From Desulfovibrio sp. TomC (GTDB lineage Bacteria > Desulfobacterota > Desulfovibrionia > Desulfovibrionales > Desulfovibrionaceae), in contig NZ_JSEH01000019.1 in assembly GCF_000801335.2 (NCBI RefSeq), positions 1 through 64,000 on the forward strand: 64,000 bases of DNA. Direction: 5' to 3'. A program made the position numbers and the translations under genes. Every line of letters starts with the position of its first letter. The first letter of the stretch is position 1. Positions 43,673-52,787 of this stretch are shown here, one piece after another. The notes under the pieces were generated by a model. The model was given only the letters and a program-made list of their open reading frames with translations. It was not told where the DNA came from and did not search any database.

Positions 43673-45703
43673 TTAGCCGTTTCGCAGCTTGACGATAATC
43701 TGGTCCATGTCGCCGGACAGGTCGGCCAGGGCGTGGACGGCCTGGGCCGACTCATGCATCCCGTTACTGGTGGTTTCCACCACCTCGCTGACCTCGTTCA
43801 TGGCCCGGTTGATCTCCTCGGCTGCGGCAGACTGCTGCTCGGAGGCGGCGGCAATGCCGGCCACCTCGCGGGCGCTGGCCTCGGCCAGGGCCAAAATCTC
43901 GCGCAACACCTCGCCGGAACGGCCGGCCAGCTCGGTGGCCTCGGCCACGGCCTGCCCGGCCTTGTCCACACTGACGATGTTGCCCGACACCGATTGCTGG
44001 ATGCTCACCACCGCCTGCCCCACTTCCTTGGTGGCGGTCATGGTCTTCTCGGCCAGCTTCCTGACCTCGTCGGCCACCACGGCAAACCCGCGTCCGGCCT
44101 CGCCGGCCCGGGCCGCCTCAATGGCGGCGTTTAAGGCCAGCAAGTTGGTCTGGTCGGCAATGTCGGAAATGACGGACATGACCCGGCCGATGGCTTGCGT
44201 CTGCTCGCCAAGCGCGCTCATGGCTCCCTTGAGATCGGACGACACGGTGTTGACCCGGTCAATCGAGCGCATGGATTCCTCGACCACGGCCGAGCCGGCC
44301 GAGGCCTTGGCCTTGGTGTCCTCGGCGGACTGGGCGGCCCGGGAGGCGTTTCTGGCCACATCCAGGACGGTGGCGGTCATCTGGGCAATGGCTTCCACCA
44401 CTTCGCGCAGCCGGTCGCGCTGGTGGTCGGCCCCGTTTCGCACCTGCTCCACCTGGGATTCGAGCTGCCCTGAAGCGGCAATGATGCTCTCGATGACGAC
44501 GCCGAGATTCTCGGCCGCCTCGGCCATGCCCTCGCGCTTGGCCACTTCAGCCATGCTGCGGGCAGCTTCGGCCTCGGATCTGGCCGCTTCGGCGCACTTG
44601 GCCTCTTCGTTGGCCTCCTGGCTCATGGCCTCGGCCTCGGCGATCTTGGCCTTGAGGCTCACCACCATCCGCTCGATGGTATTTTTAAGCTCTGCCATCT
44701 CGCCGGAAAAACGCCCCTCGGCCACGGCGTCGAAATCGCCCCGCGACACCTTGCGGGCCAGATCCATGACCCGGCGCAGCGGCGCGGTCATGCCCCGGGC
44801 GGTGAAAAAGCCCACGACCATGACGATCAGGGCCACGGCGCAGGAGGCGGTCAGGGTCGAATACATGATGGTGCGCTCGGTAGCGGCAATGGAAGCCCGG
44901 TCGCGCCCGATAAACATCATGCCGGCAATCTTGCCGTCGGCTCCTTTAAGAGGCCAGTAGGCGGTGTTGTAGTCCTGGCCGATGATCTTGTTGACATCGA
45001 GGAAACGGGTGCCTTTTTGGAGCACCGTCTCGAGGACCAACTGATTGTCCATCTTCGTGCCCACCACCCGTTTGCCGTCCCGCTCGATGGTGGTGGCCAC
45101 CCGGGTGTCGCCGTAAAAAATGGTACACTCGGTGCCAAGCACCTTTTTCATTTCGTCGACAAAGGCGTTGCTGGAGGACAGGTTGATGCCGGTAGTGACG
45201 GAACCGATGACTTTGCCGTTGTCATAGACCGGATAGCCGGCCCGCAGAGAGAATTTGACGGCCGTGCCTTCTTCCAGGCCGACCGACCCCTGGCCGGCCA
45301 GGGCCTTTTGCACGTTGATCTGATTTTTGACGGAATCGCCGATCTTGTCGGAATGCCCCCGGGCCACCACCACGCCCTGGGCGTCGGCGATGGTGACGAA
45401 TTCAATGCGCAGTTCACGCTGGGCTTCCTTGGCAATGGCGACGAGTTTGGCCGTGTCCTTGGCGGCGATGGCCGTGGCGATATCCGGGCGGGTGGCCAGC
45501 AGATAGGTCACGCCCCGCACTTCCTGGCTGGCTTCCTTGAGCATCGAATCCACGGCATCGGCCTTGGTGTCGATCTCATGTTGGCTCATGCGGTTGAGCC
45601 CGTCGGAAAGATAGACATGCACGGTGACGGAAGTGGCCAGGGTCAGCAGCGCGACAGTGAAAAGAAGCAGGGCAATGATCTTTCCGGTGAGGGTCAAACG
45701 CAT
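43673..45703 (-). CDS. Methyl-accepting chemotaxis protein
   Basis: A 676-residue chemoreceptor. After transmembrane helix 1 (about 8-30) comes a periplasmic Cache-type ligand domain (about 35-280), then transmembrane helix 2 (about 285-307) and a HAMP segment ([20 protein letters not shown]). The cytoplasmic signalling domain contains the hairpin tip [30 protein letters not shown] (in parts) that contacts CheA and CheW. The start at 45703 has a perfect AGGAGG ahead. No C-terminal CheR pentapeptide is present. It is a single-gene unit closed by a long hairpin. Confidence 0.93.
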   Translation of the reverse strand: MRLTLTGKIIALLLFTVALLTLATSVTVHVYLSDGLNRMSQHEIDTKADAVDSMLKEASQEVRGVTYLLATRPDIATAIAAKDTAKLVAIAKEAQRELRIEFVTIADAQGVVVARGHSDKIGDSVKNQINVQKALAGQGSVGLEEGTAVKFSLRAGYPVYDNGKVIGSVTTGINLSSSNAFVDEMKKVLGTECTIFYGDTRVATTIERDGKRVVGTKMDNQLVLETVLQKGTRFLDVNKIIGQDYNTAYWPLKGADGKIAGMMFIGRDRASIAATERTIMYSTLTASCAVALIVMVVGFFTARGMTAPLRRVMDLARKVSRGDFDAVAEGRFSGEMAELKNTIERMVVSLKAKIAEAEAMSQEANEEAKCAEAARSEAEAARSMAEVAKREGMAEAAENLGVVIESIIAASGQLESQVEQVRNGADHQRDRLREVVEAIAQMTATVLDVARNASRAAQSAEDTKAKASAGSAVVEESMRSIDRVNTVSSDLKGAMSALGEQTQAIGRVMSVISDIADQTNLLALNAAIEAARAGEAGRGFAVVADEVRKLAEKTMTATKEVGQAVVSIQQSVSGNIVSVDKAGQAVAEATELAGRSGEVLREILALAEASAREVAGIAAASEQQSAAAEEINRAMNEVSEVVETTSNGMHESAQAVHALADLSGDMDQIIVKLRNG

Positions 45704-45904
45704 AAACACCTCCTGAGCCGACCGGGAGAGGTCCCCCGGGAACGTGGACCGTGAATTTTCGCACAAGGATGACTTCGGTTACAAGGCAATTGTATCATAG
45801 GGAAAATACTTGCGACTGAAAAGCTGTTTCCCCTTTTTTTCGCGAATTTTCCCCTTTCAAAGCCTGGATAATCCGAATTTTCACAATACACCGCCCCCCA
45901 AGGG

Positions 45905-46222
45905 TCACGGCTTGGTCACAAACCGGGCCAGCAAATACCCGTCCCGGCCCGAGCCCAGGGCGTGCACCTCCAGCCAGCCCCCGGGAATCACCGCCGTGAC
46001 CGCCACCTGTGCGCCGTCGCCCAGGTCCTCCAGCACCTCACAGGTCAGACTCGGACAGGCCAACAAGTTGACGAGCGGGGCCGACACCCGGTAAACGTTC
46101 GCCCCGCCGGCCACAGCCCCGGCCGCCTTGTCCGCCTGTCCCCGGCCGGCACAACCCGCCAGACACGCCACTGCCGCCAAACCCGCACAGGTTGCCAACA
46201 GCCCTCTGAATTGTTTGCGCAT
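45905..46222 (-). CDS. Small SH3-like lipoprotein
   Basis: A 105-residue exported lipoprotein. The signal peptide ends in the lipobox LAGC (cysteine at about residue 24). The mature part has an SH3b-like pattern, with LNLLACPSLTCEVLEDLGDGAQVAV followed by GGWLEVHALG...GYLLARFV (quoted in parts). Such domains bind peptidoglycan or other envelope components. AGGAGG precedes the ATG. It ends about 200 bases before the chemoreceptor start on the same strand, and no terminator is obvious between them. Confidence 0.7.
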   Translation of the reverse strand: MRKQFRGLLATCAGLAAVACLAGCAGRGQADKAAGAVAGGANVYRVSAPLVNLLACPSLTCEVLEDLGDGAQVAVTAVIPGGWLEVHALGSGRDGYLLARFVTKP

Positions 46223-46743
46223 TGTTGTTCCCCTCCTGGTTTATCGCTGGTCATAAATGAAAACAGGAATCATTCCTATTGCCAAGCCCGCCGGCATCAG
46301 GCATACCCCAATCCAGGCCGCCGCCAACGCACCCCTGTGCCCCGGAAGGGAGCGCAGGCCCGACAGGCGTCTGTCCCGAAGAGATCGCCGGGGCACAACC
46401 AGCCTGGGCCATAAAAAACCGGCCGACGCCGCTGATCCGCCGGCCCGGAGTCCGGGACGGCAGCGCCATGGATGGTCGGGCCGGCGGAAACGAACGGACA
46501 AGGCGGAAAACGACAGGCCTGTCCAGACGCCCGGCCCGGAGCAACAGGCCCAGGGCAGAAGGCCTGGCTGACCGCAACGCGAGGCCGCGCCAAGCCAGGC
46601 CGGCGGCGGAGCGTGCGGCGAAGTGGAAGGGAAGGCTTGCGCCGCCGACCGGATCGGACGGCGGCGAGGCGTCGAAGCAGCCGGGCCGGGCGCAGTTTCC
46701 AGGCCATCTCTTCAAACACGACGGCGGGCTGGACAGACCCGGC
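46223..46743. other. GC-rich gap without a supported gene
   Basis: A stretch of 521 bases between two minus-strand exported proteins. Several open frames cross it on both strands, but none has a ribosome-binding site together with a plausible protein. The best candidate, a minus-strand frame ending near 46241, shows one hydrophobic segment (AWIGVCLMPAGLAIGMIPVF) and may be a decayed membrane protein. Confidence 0.4.
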
Positions 46744-47115
46744 CTAGTTGCCGTCGTAGGTGCGCATCTTTTTTTCAAAGGCCCGGCGGGCGTCCTGGGA
46801 CGGGCACTGGCACACGGCGGCCGCGGCGTCGTAGCGGCTTCCGGCCACCACCCCGCCCGGGCCGGTAAAGACCAGTTTTTCCGGGTCCGGCTGGGCAATG
46901 GGATAGACGCCGGGATTGGCCGCGCAGGTTCCGCAGGTGACGTTCCAGGTGGAAACGCCGGTCATGTTCACCTGGGCCACGCAGCAATCGCCGTACGGGT
47001 CGACCGTCTGGGGCGTCTGGGTCGTCTGGGCCGTTGCCGGGCCGGCGGCGGCCAAAACGGCCAGGGCCAACACAGGGAAAAGACGGACGTATCGGCGATA
47101 AAACGGCTGCGGCAT
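46744..47115 (-). CDS. Small secreted cysteine-containing protein
   Basis: A 123-residue protein with a clear signal peptide (basic start, FPVLALAVLAAAGPATA, cleavage near residue 29). The mature part has six cysteines, including DCCVAQ, CGTCAANPG and VCQCPSQDARRAF, and so is probably stabilised by disulfides or binds metal in the periplasm. I do not recognise a family. The start at 47115 is preceded by GGGGGGAA. The neighbour on the other side is a divergent peroxiredoxin gene. Confidence 0.6.
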   Translation of the reverse strand: MPQPFYRRYVRLFPVLALAVLAAAGPATAQTTQTPQTVDPYGDCCVAQVNMTGVSTWNVTCGTCAANPGVYPIAQPDPEKLVFTGPGGVVAGSRYDAAAAVCQCPSQDARRAFEKKMRTYDGN

Positions 47116-47354
47116 GGTTCCCCCCTGGCACATGGTCCCGATTGTATCGAGTTTCCTGAAACTAGCGGGTCGGGACGAGCTTGTCCATATGCCCGCCCTT
47201 GCCCCCGGTCTGCCGGGCCTTATTTGTGTCGGATGGCCCGCCTGCCGCACTGCGGCGGGTATCTTGCCTTTTGCCGGCGCTCGGTCCATAACCTGAAACG
47301 ATGCTTGCTCCGGGCTTTGCCCGACAACCTACAAAAACAAATGAGGACGCACCC

Positions 47355-48011
47355 ATGCACGAACATGAACACGAGCACGAATACGAAGACGATTGCTGCG
47401 GCGGCGACGAAATCCCGGCCGCTTCCGTTGGCCAGCCCGTGGCCGACTTTTCGCTCAAAGTCTACGACCCGGTCGAAGGCTTTTTCGGCGAGATGGACAT
47501 GGAGCAGATCCAGGAAGCCGGCAAATGGACCATCCTGTTCTTCTACCCGGCCGACTTCACCTTTGTCTGCCCGACCGAGCTGGCCGATCTGGCCACCAAG
47601 CACGAAGAGCTGGTGAAACTGGGCTTTGAGGTCTTCTCCGTGTCCACCGACACCGAGTTCGCCCACTTGGCCTGGCGCACCACCGAGAAGCTGCTGGAAA
47701 ACGTCAAGTTCAAGATGGCCGCCGACCCCACCGGCAAGGTGTCGCGCTACTTCGGCGTCTACGACGAAGAGTCGGGACTGGCCCTTCGCGGCACGTTCAT
47801 CATCAATCCCGACGGGATGCTGGTGTCCAAGGAAGTGAATTTCTATAATGTCGGCCGCAACGCCGACGAGCTGCTGCGCAAGTGCCAGGCCAACGTCTAC
47901 CTGCGCGCCAACCCGGCCGAGGCCTGCCCGGCCAAATGGGTTCCCGGCGGACAGACCCTGACGCCTTCGGAAAAGCTCGTGGGCCACGTCTACGAGTCCA
48001 TGAAGAAATAG
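47355..48011 (+). CDS. 2-Cys peroxiredoxin (AhpC/TSA family) with His/Glu-rich N-terminus
   Basis: A 218-residue peroxiredoxin that reduces peroxides through a cysteine thiol in the cytosol. The peroxidatic Cys72 sits in FYPADFTFVCPTELADL, the arginine-containing RGTFIINPDG block follows, and the resolving cysteine is in AEACPAKW near the C-terminus. The N-terminus is unusual, because residues 1-15 read MHEHEHEHEYEDDCC ahead of the normal GQPVADFSL start, an alternating His/Glu tract plus vicinal cysteines that could bind metal. The ATG at 47355 has GAGG ahead. No dedicated reductase gene (AhpF/AhpD) is adjacent. Confidence 0.92.
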   Translation: MHEHEHEHEYEDDCCGGDEIPAASVGQPVADFSLKVYDPVEGFFGEMDMEQIQEAGKWTILFFYPADFTFVCPTELADLATKHEELVKLGFEVFSVSTDTEFAHLAWRTTEKLLENVKFKMAADPTGKVSRYFGVYDEESGLALRGTFIINPDGMLVSKEVNFYNVGRNADELLRKCQANVYLRANPAEACPAKWVPGGQTLTPSEKLVGHVYESMKK

Positions 48012-48156
48012 CCCCATCCAGCCCCGGCCCCATTGCGGCCCGATGCGTCCTGCCGGCACTCAAGGCCCGGGACGTATCGGGCCGCCTGCTTTTTCCCGCC
48101 GCATTGACGCGCCGACGGGTTGCGGGCACAGATTCCGGTAAACAACGGAGCTGCCC

Positions 48157-50283
48157 ATGGCCCCTGCCTCCATCGTGCGAACGTCCTGTCGCGGCTGCCA
48201 CGGCGTGTGCCAGGTGCTGGTTCACTGCGACGCCGATGGCCGGCCGGTCAAGGTGACCGGCGATCCGGACAGCCCGACCAGTCGGGGCTACCTCTGCCCC
48301 AAGGGCGCGGCAGCCATCGAGCAGGCCACCCACCCGGATCGGCTGCGCCGTCCCTTACAGCGTGTCGGCCCGCGCGGCAGCGGCCGCTACGAACCTACTT
48401 CCTGGGACGAGGCCCTGGAACGCATGGCCGCCGTCTTTGACACGGTGCGCCGGGAGTCCGGCTCGGAATACATCGCGCTTTGCCAGGGGACCGGGCGGCC
48501 CTACACGGAATTTACCGGCCGCTTCATCCACGCCCTGGGCTCGCCCAATTTCGTCTCGCCGGGCCACAACTGCTTCCTGCCCCGAAACATTGCCTCGGCC
48601 CTGACCGTGGGCTGGCTGCCGGTGGCCGACGTCTACGGGCGCGGCGGGGCCTCCCCGGCCTGCGTCTTTGTCTTTGGCTGCAACTCCATGGAGACCGGCG
48701 CGGCCGACGGCCTGTGCGGTTCCATGGTCAGGAAGGCCATGCGCCAGGCGGATCAGGTCATCGTGGCCGATCCCCGGCGCACCAAAACCGCCGCCGCAGC
48801 CGATCTCCATTTGCAACTGCGCCCCGGCACCGAATGCGCCCTGGCCCTGGCCCTGCTCCACGTCATCATCGGCGAGGCGCTCTACGACCACGACTTCGTG
48901 GCCAGGCATTGCCAGGGCTTTGCCGAGCTGGCCGCCCATGTGGCCGCTTTTCCCCCGGACTGGGCCGCGCCCATCACCCGGGTGGCGGCCGAGGACATCC
49001 GCCGGGCGGCCAAGGCCTTGGCCACGGCCAAGCCCGCCTGCCTGCTCTGGGGCAACGGCATCGACACCAGCGTCAACGCCTTCCAGACCGGCCGGGCGCT
49101 GCTGCTCCTTATGGCCGTCACCGGCAACCTCGACGTGCCGGGCGGCATGGTGCGCTGGGCGCCGCCGGCCGGGGTGCGCTGCAAATCGCCCCAGGAAGAC
49201 AAGAACGTCCTGGGGATGCAGTTTCTCTCACCCGAGCAAAAGGGCCGGATGATCGGAGCCGGCCGCTTCCCCTTTGCGCCGGGCTGCCACCAGCCCAGCT
49301 TCTGGGACGCCTGCCTGACAGGCCGGCCGTATCGGCCCCGGGCGGTCTGGCTGGTCGGGACCAATCCCATGCTGACGGCCACGCGCGGCGACGTGGTGGA
49401 AGCGGCCTTGCGCGACCATCTGGAATTCACGGTGGTTTCGGACCTGTTCATGACCCCGGCCGCCGAGCTGGCCGATCTGGTGCTGCCGGCCGCCCACTGG
49501 CTGGAGCAGGACGACGTGGTCTATTTCCACAAGATCTGGTGCGTGCTGGCCCGACGAAGCGTCCTTGACCCGGGGGAGGTCCGCGACGACCGCGACGTCA
49601 TTCTCGATCTGGCCCACCGCCTGGGCCTTGACGAAGCCTTCCCCTGGCCCGACCGGCCGGCCTATCTGGACTGGCTCCTGGAACCGTCGGGCCTGGATTT
49701 TGCGGCCTTTGCCGAGAAGGGCATCCTTCTTGGCGAGATGCGCTACCGCAAGCACGAGACGGACGGTTTCCCCACGCCAAGCGGCCGGGTGGAACTGGTC
49801 AGTTCGATCATGGCCAGGATGGGCCGGCCAAGCCTGCCGGTCTATGTGGAGCCGCCGCTCTCGCCTGTTTCCTCGCCGGAGGTCGCCGCCCGCTATCCGC
49901 TCATTCTCATGACCGGCTGCAAGGTCCTGCCCTTTTTCCATTCCGAGGGCCGGCAAATCGATTCCCTGCGCCGGCTGCGGCCGACCCCGCAGGTGGCGGT
50001 CCATCCCGACACCGCCGCCGCCCTGGGTCTTGGCCCGGGCGACCCGGTCTGGGTGGTCACCCCGGCCGGCCGGGCGAAACTCAACCTGCGGCCCGATGCC
50101 GGGCTGCCCCCGGACGTGGTCCAGGCCGACCACGGCTGGTGGTATCCGGAGCAGCCCGGCCCGGAGCACGGCTGGCGGGAGAGCTGCGTCAACCTGCTCT
50201 TTGGCCACGAGCATTTCGACCCGGACTGCGGGGCCGAACCCCTCAAGTGCAGCCTGTGCCGCCTGGAGCCAGCCACCGCCTGA
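48157..50283 (+). CDS. Cytosolic Mo/W bis-MGD oxidoreductase (DMSO reductase superfamily)
   Basis: A 708-residue single-subunit molybdopterin enzyme without a twin-arginine signal. The [4Fe-4S] cysteines are Cys11, Cys14, Cys18 and Cys47, the spacing of acetylene hydratase and related enzymes, with His15 where acetylene hydratase has its catalytic Asp13. Cys139 in HNCFLPRN is the likely metal ligand. Cofactor-binding blocks include FGCNSMETG, VADPRRTKTA, LRPGTECALALALL and VVSDLFMTPAAELADLVLPA. GGAG precedes the ATG. Neither an electron-transfer nor a membrane subunit is encoded nearby, so the reaction may be non-redox or use free ferredoxin. The substrate is unknown. Confidence 0.85.
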   Translation: MAPASIVRTSCRGCHGVCQVLVHCDADGRPVKVTGDPDSPTSRGYLCPKGAAAIEQATHPDRLRRPLQRVGPRGSGRYEPTSWDEALERMAAVFDTVRRESGSEYIALCQGTGRPYTEFTGRFIHALGSPNFVSPGHNCFLPRNIASALTVGWLPVADVYGRGGASPACVFVFGCNSMETGAADGLCGSMVRKAMRQADQVIVADPRRTKTAAAADLHLQLRPGTECALALALLHVIIGEALYDHDFVARHCQGFAELAAHVAAFPPDWAAPITRVAAEDIRRAAKALATAKPACLLWGNGIDTSVNAFQTGRALLLLMAVTGNLDVPGGMVRWAPPAGVRCKSPQEDKNVLGMQFLSPEQKGRMIGAGRFPFAPGCHQPSFWDACLTGRPYRPRAVWLVGTNPMLTATRGDVVEAALRDHLEFTVVSDLFMTPAAELADLVLPAAHWLEQDDVVYFHKIWCVLARRSVLDPGEVRDDRDVILDLAHRLGLDEAFPWPDRPAYLDWLLEPSGLDFAAFAEKGILLGEMRYRKHETDGFPTPSGRVELVSSIMARMGRPSLPVYVEPPLSPVSSPEVAARYPLILMTGCKVLPFFHSEGRQIDSLRRLRPTPQVAVHPDTAAALGLGPGDPVWVVTPAGRAKLNLRPDAGLPPDVVQADHGWWYPEQPGPEHGWRESCVNLLFGHEHFDPDCGAEPLKCSLCRLEPATA

Positions 50284-50303
50284 CCACCGCCCCGCTTTCT
50301 CCC

Positions 50304-50481
50304 TTTGCAGGGGTCCGGGGGAATCATTTCCCCGAGGGGATCAGGGCAGCACCCCGATTGGCTTTGCCCACCTTCCCGTACCCCTCCACCCACCCGCAGC
50401 CTCCCCTTGACCCCTTGTTCCCCTTGCAGGGGTCCGGGGGGATCATCCCCCCGGCGGGGCTCGGGGCAGCGCCCCGATTCT
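50304..50481. repeat. Two dispersed repeats in direct tandem
   Basis: Copies at 50304-50359 and 50424-50481 start with TTGCAGGGGTCCGGGGG, contain the palindrome (GGGGGAATCATTTCCCC and GGGGGGATCATCCCCCC) and end with a small hairpin (GGGGCAGCGCCCC in the second) and CCGATT. They fill the gap between convergent genes. Confidence 0.9.
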
Positions 50482-50500
50482 CTTCTCTTCTTTTCTATTT

Positions 50501-51409
50501 CTATTTCCCTTCCTCTCTCCCCCCACCACCCTGCGGCAGCTTCTCGCGGGCCAGGGCCAGCCAGGCCCGGGCGGCCGGGGACAGGCGCGCCCCTTTGCGC
50601 CACAGGAGCGCTGCCCGCCAACGCAGATCGGTCTCGTCCAAAAGCACCACGCCCAGCGGCGCGAGATCGCGGCCTTCGGTCAGGATGCGCGGCAACAGCG
50701 CCACGCCAAGCCCGGCGGCCACCAGGGCGATGATGAAATCGACCTGGCCGCTGCGGGCGGCGGCGCGCGGGGTGAACCCGCGCAGGGAGCAGGCGTGTTC
50801 GATGCGGGGATTAAGGGCAAAGCCCTGCTCGAAAAGAATGAACGGATCGGTCGCCAGTTCGGACAGACGCAAAGAATGGCGGTCGCGCAGCGGATGGTCG
50901 GCCGCCAGCACCGCAACCATGGGGTCGTCGCGCACCGGCTGCCAGGAAAAGGCCTCGGCAATGGGCAGAAGCGACACGGCCAACTCCACTTCGCCGGCCA
51001 CCAGGGCCTCTTCCAGCCGGGCGCTGCCCTGCTCCATGAGCTCGATTTCAACGCCCGGATAGCGGCTGCGGTATTCGGCAAAAAGCGGGGCAAAAAGCCG
51101 GGCGCTGCCAAAGATGGGCAGCCCCAGGCGCAGCCGTCCGGAAATGAGGCCGCGCAGATCGGACAGTTCGGCCAACAGATGCTCGCCCTCGGCCAGCATG
51201 GCCACGGCCCGGGCATAGACCAGCTCGCCGGCCACGGTCGCCCGCGCCCCGGTGCTCAGTCGCTCAAGCAGCGCCTCGCCAAACTCCTCTTCCAGTTGCC
51301 CCACGGCCTTGCTCACCGTGGACTGGGTGGAGAAAAGCGCCCGGGCCGCCTTGGAAAAACCGCCCAGGCGCACGACTTCCACAAAGGCTTTCAGGTTGCG
51401 TAGTTCCAT
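50501..51409 (-). CDS. LysR-family transcriptional regulator
   Basis: A 302-residue regulator. The N-terminal winged helix-turn-helix is typical (MELRNLKAFVEVVRLGGFSK, then LFSTQSTVSKAVGQLEEEFG). The C-terminal part is a periplasmic-binding-like effector domain (LRLGLPIFGSARLFAPLF, PLRDRHSLRLSELATDPFIL). It is divergent from the lrgA/lrgB-type pair, and a perfect palindrome lies 2 bases from its start, so it probably controls both that pair and itself. The effector is not evident. Confidence 0.93.
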   Translation of the reverse strand: MELRNLKAFVEVVRLGGFSKAARALFSTQSTVSKAVGQLEEEFGEALLERLSTGARATVAGELVYARAVAMLAEGEHLLAELSDLRGLISGRLRLGLPIFGSARLFAPLFAEYRSRYPGVEIELMEQGSARLEEALVAGEVELAVSLLPIAEAFSWQPVRDDPMVAVLAADHPLRDRHSLRLSELATDPFILFEQGFALNPRIEHACSLRGFTPRAAARSGQVDFIIALVAAGLGVALLPRILTEGRDLAPLGVVLLDETDLRWRAALLWRKGARLSPAARAWLALAREKLPQGGGGREEGK

Positions 51410-51411
51410 GG

Positions 51412-51430
51412 CTATTCCAATATGGAATAG
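51412..51430. promoter_or_regulatory. LysR operator candidate
   Basis: CTATTCCAATATGGAATAG is a palindrome with 7-base arms and a 5-base centre, and contains the LysR T-N11-A motif. It is placed right before the regulator start codon and 74 bases ahead of the lrgA-type gene. Confidence 0.7.
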
Positions 51431-51503
51431 TTTTCATTCTGACAATTCATTTCACAAATGGGCAACCCGCCCCTATCTCAGAGGCAGGCAAGGAGCCTGT
51501 CGT

Positions 51504-51908
51504 ATGTATGCAACAAATCTCAACCATATTGGCCCGGTGCGCACGTTCGTGGAAACGGCGGGGCAGGTGGCCTTTTTGATCGGCGTGTGGTGGGTCTCGG
51601 ACGCGGCAGCCAAGGCGTCGGGGCTGCCCATTCCCGGCGGCGTCATCGGCATGTTGGCCCTGCTGGCCGCCCTGGCCACCGGCCGGCTGCCGGCGGCGCG
51701 CCTGACCCTTGGGGCCAAGGGGCTACTCAACCACATGCTGCTCTTTTTCGTTCCGGCCGTGATCACGTTGCGCGATCACGCCGAACTGGTAAGCCCCCTT
51801 GGGCTCAAACTGCTGGCCGTCATCCTGGTCGGCATCGTGTCGGTGATGGTCGGCACGGCCCTTATCGTCGAACTCTCCATCCGCCTGAGGTCACGCCATG
51901 TTCGCTAG
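51504..51908 (+). CDS. LrgA/CidA-family membrane protein
   Basis: A 134-residue inner-membrane protein with four hydrophobic helices, matching the LrgA/CidA (YohJ) family: AFLIGVWWVSDAAAKASGLPIPGGVIGMLALL, with the PIPGGVIGM block as hallmark, and LLNHMLLFFVPAVITLRDH (quoted in parts). Family members are holin-like or export small molecules across the membrane, together with an LrgB partner. AAGGAG precedes the ATG at 51504. The stop overlaps the next gene by 11 bases. Confidence 0.88.
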   Translation: MYATNLNHIGPVRTFVETAGQVAFLIGVWWVSDAAAKASGLPIPGGVIGMLALLAALATGRLPAARLTLGAKGLLNHMLLFFVPAVITLRDHAELVSPLGLKLLAVILVGIVSVMVGTALIVELSIRLRSRHVR

Positions 51909-52602
51909 CTATACCGCCCTGTTCTGGCTGGTGGCCACGCTTGCCGCCTATGTCCTGTCGCGCATCGCCTACCATTATCTGCGCGCCTGGTGGACGTCGC
52001 CGCTGCTTGTAACCTGCGTCCTGTGCCTGGGGCTGACGGTCGCCCTGCACACGGGCTACCGGGAATACATGCGCGGCGGGCAATGGCTGCTGCTGTTGCT
52101 CGGGCCGGCCACGGTGGCCTTTGCCGTGCCCATCTACGAGCACCGGGCGCTCATTCGCCGGCACTGGCCGACCCTGGCCGTGGGGGTGGGCTTTGGCTGC
52201 CTGCTGGCCCTTGGCGGCTCCTGGCTGCTGTCGGGGATGCTGGGGTTGCCTGAAGGGATGCGGCTTTCGGTGCTGCCCCGGTCGTTTACCACGCCCTTTG
52301 CCATGGACTTTGCAAAACAGGTGGGCGGCGCGCCGGATCTGGCCGCAGTGTGCGTCATTGCCACGGGCGTTCTCGGGGCGTCGCTGGGCGGCATGCTGCT
52401 CAAAGTCCTGCCCCTGCGCTCGGCCCTGGCCCGGGGGGCCATGCTCGGCATGGGCGCGCACGGCGCGGGCGTGGCCCGGGCCCTTGAGGAAGGCGAAGAG
52501 GAAGGGGCCATTGCCGGACTGGTCATGATCCTGGCCGGCGTCACCTGCGCCCTGGTCGGCCCGGCCATCTCGCTTCTTGAGGCCGTGCCGCACGGGCTGT
52601 GA
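51898..52602 (+). CDS. LrgB/CidB-family membrane protein
   Basis: A 234-residue polytopic protein of the LrgB (YohK) family, with some six transmembrane helices. Conserved blocks are VAFAVPIYEHRALIRRHWP, LPRSFTTPFAMDFAKQVGG and ARGAMLGMGAHGAGVARALE. Together with the LrgA-type protein it forms the membrane partner pair implicated in cell-envelope turnover or metabolite export. It overlaps the lrgA-type gene by 11 bases. A repeat copy begins about 20 bases after the stop and may end the transcript. Confidence 0.9.
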   Translation: MFASYTALFWLVATLAAYVLSRIAYHYLRAWWTSPLLVTCVLCLGLTVALHTGYREYMRGGQWLLLLLGPATVAFAVPIYEHRALIRRHWPTLAVGVGFGCLLALGGSWLLSGMLGLPEGMRLSVLPRSFTTPFAMDFAKQVGGAPDLAAVCVIATGVLGASLGGMLLKVLPLRSALARGAMLGMGAHGAGVARALEEGEEEGAIAGLVMILAGVTCALVGPAISLLEAVPHGL

Positions 52603-52621
52603 GAGAGAAGAAGGCAGAAGA

Positions 52622-52776
52622 TGCCTCCGGCGGCCGGGGGCCTGAGGCCCCCGGACCCCCCAACGGGAAAAATTTTTAAAGGGGTTACGGCAGAGGGCAC
52701 GCCATGCCTCCGCTGCATAAACCCCTGCCTTCCAGGAGGGATTCCAAAGGGGTCACCCCTTTGGCCGCCGGAGGCA
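52622..52776. repeat. Dispersed repeat, composite of module A and inverted module B
   Basis: Module A (GCCTCCGGCGGCC, GGGGGCCTGAGGCCCCC, GGACCCC) lies at 52622-52660 and an inverted module B (GGGATTCCAAAGGGGTCACC continuing CCTTTGGCCGCCGGAGGC) at 52732-52776. The same order of parts in other orientations is seen at 37329-37509. Confidence 0.9.
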
Positions 52777-52787
52777 AAAAAAGAAAA

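Noticed and set aside
46251-46898. Minus-strand frame across the gap before the small secreted protein
   Set aside because: It overlaps a gene with a clear signal peptide, has no ribosome-binding site and is Arg/Pro/Ala-rich.
48157-50283. Call of acetylene hydratase
   Set aside because: The catalytic Asp after the second cluster cysteine is His in both paralogues, and overall similarity is no more than family level.
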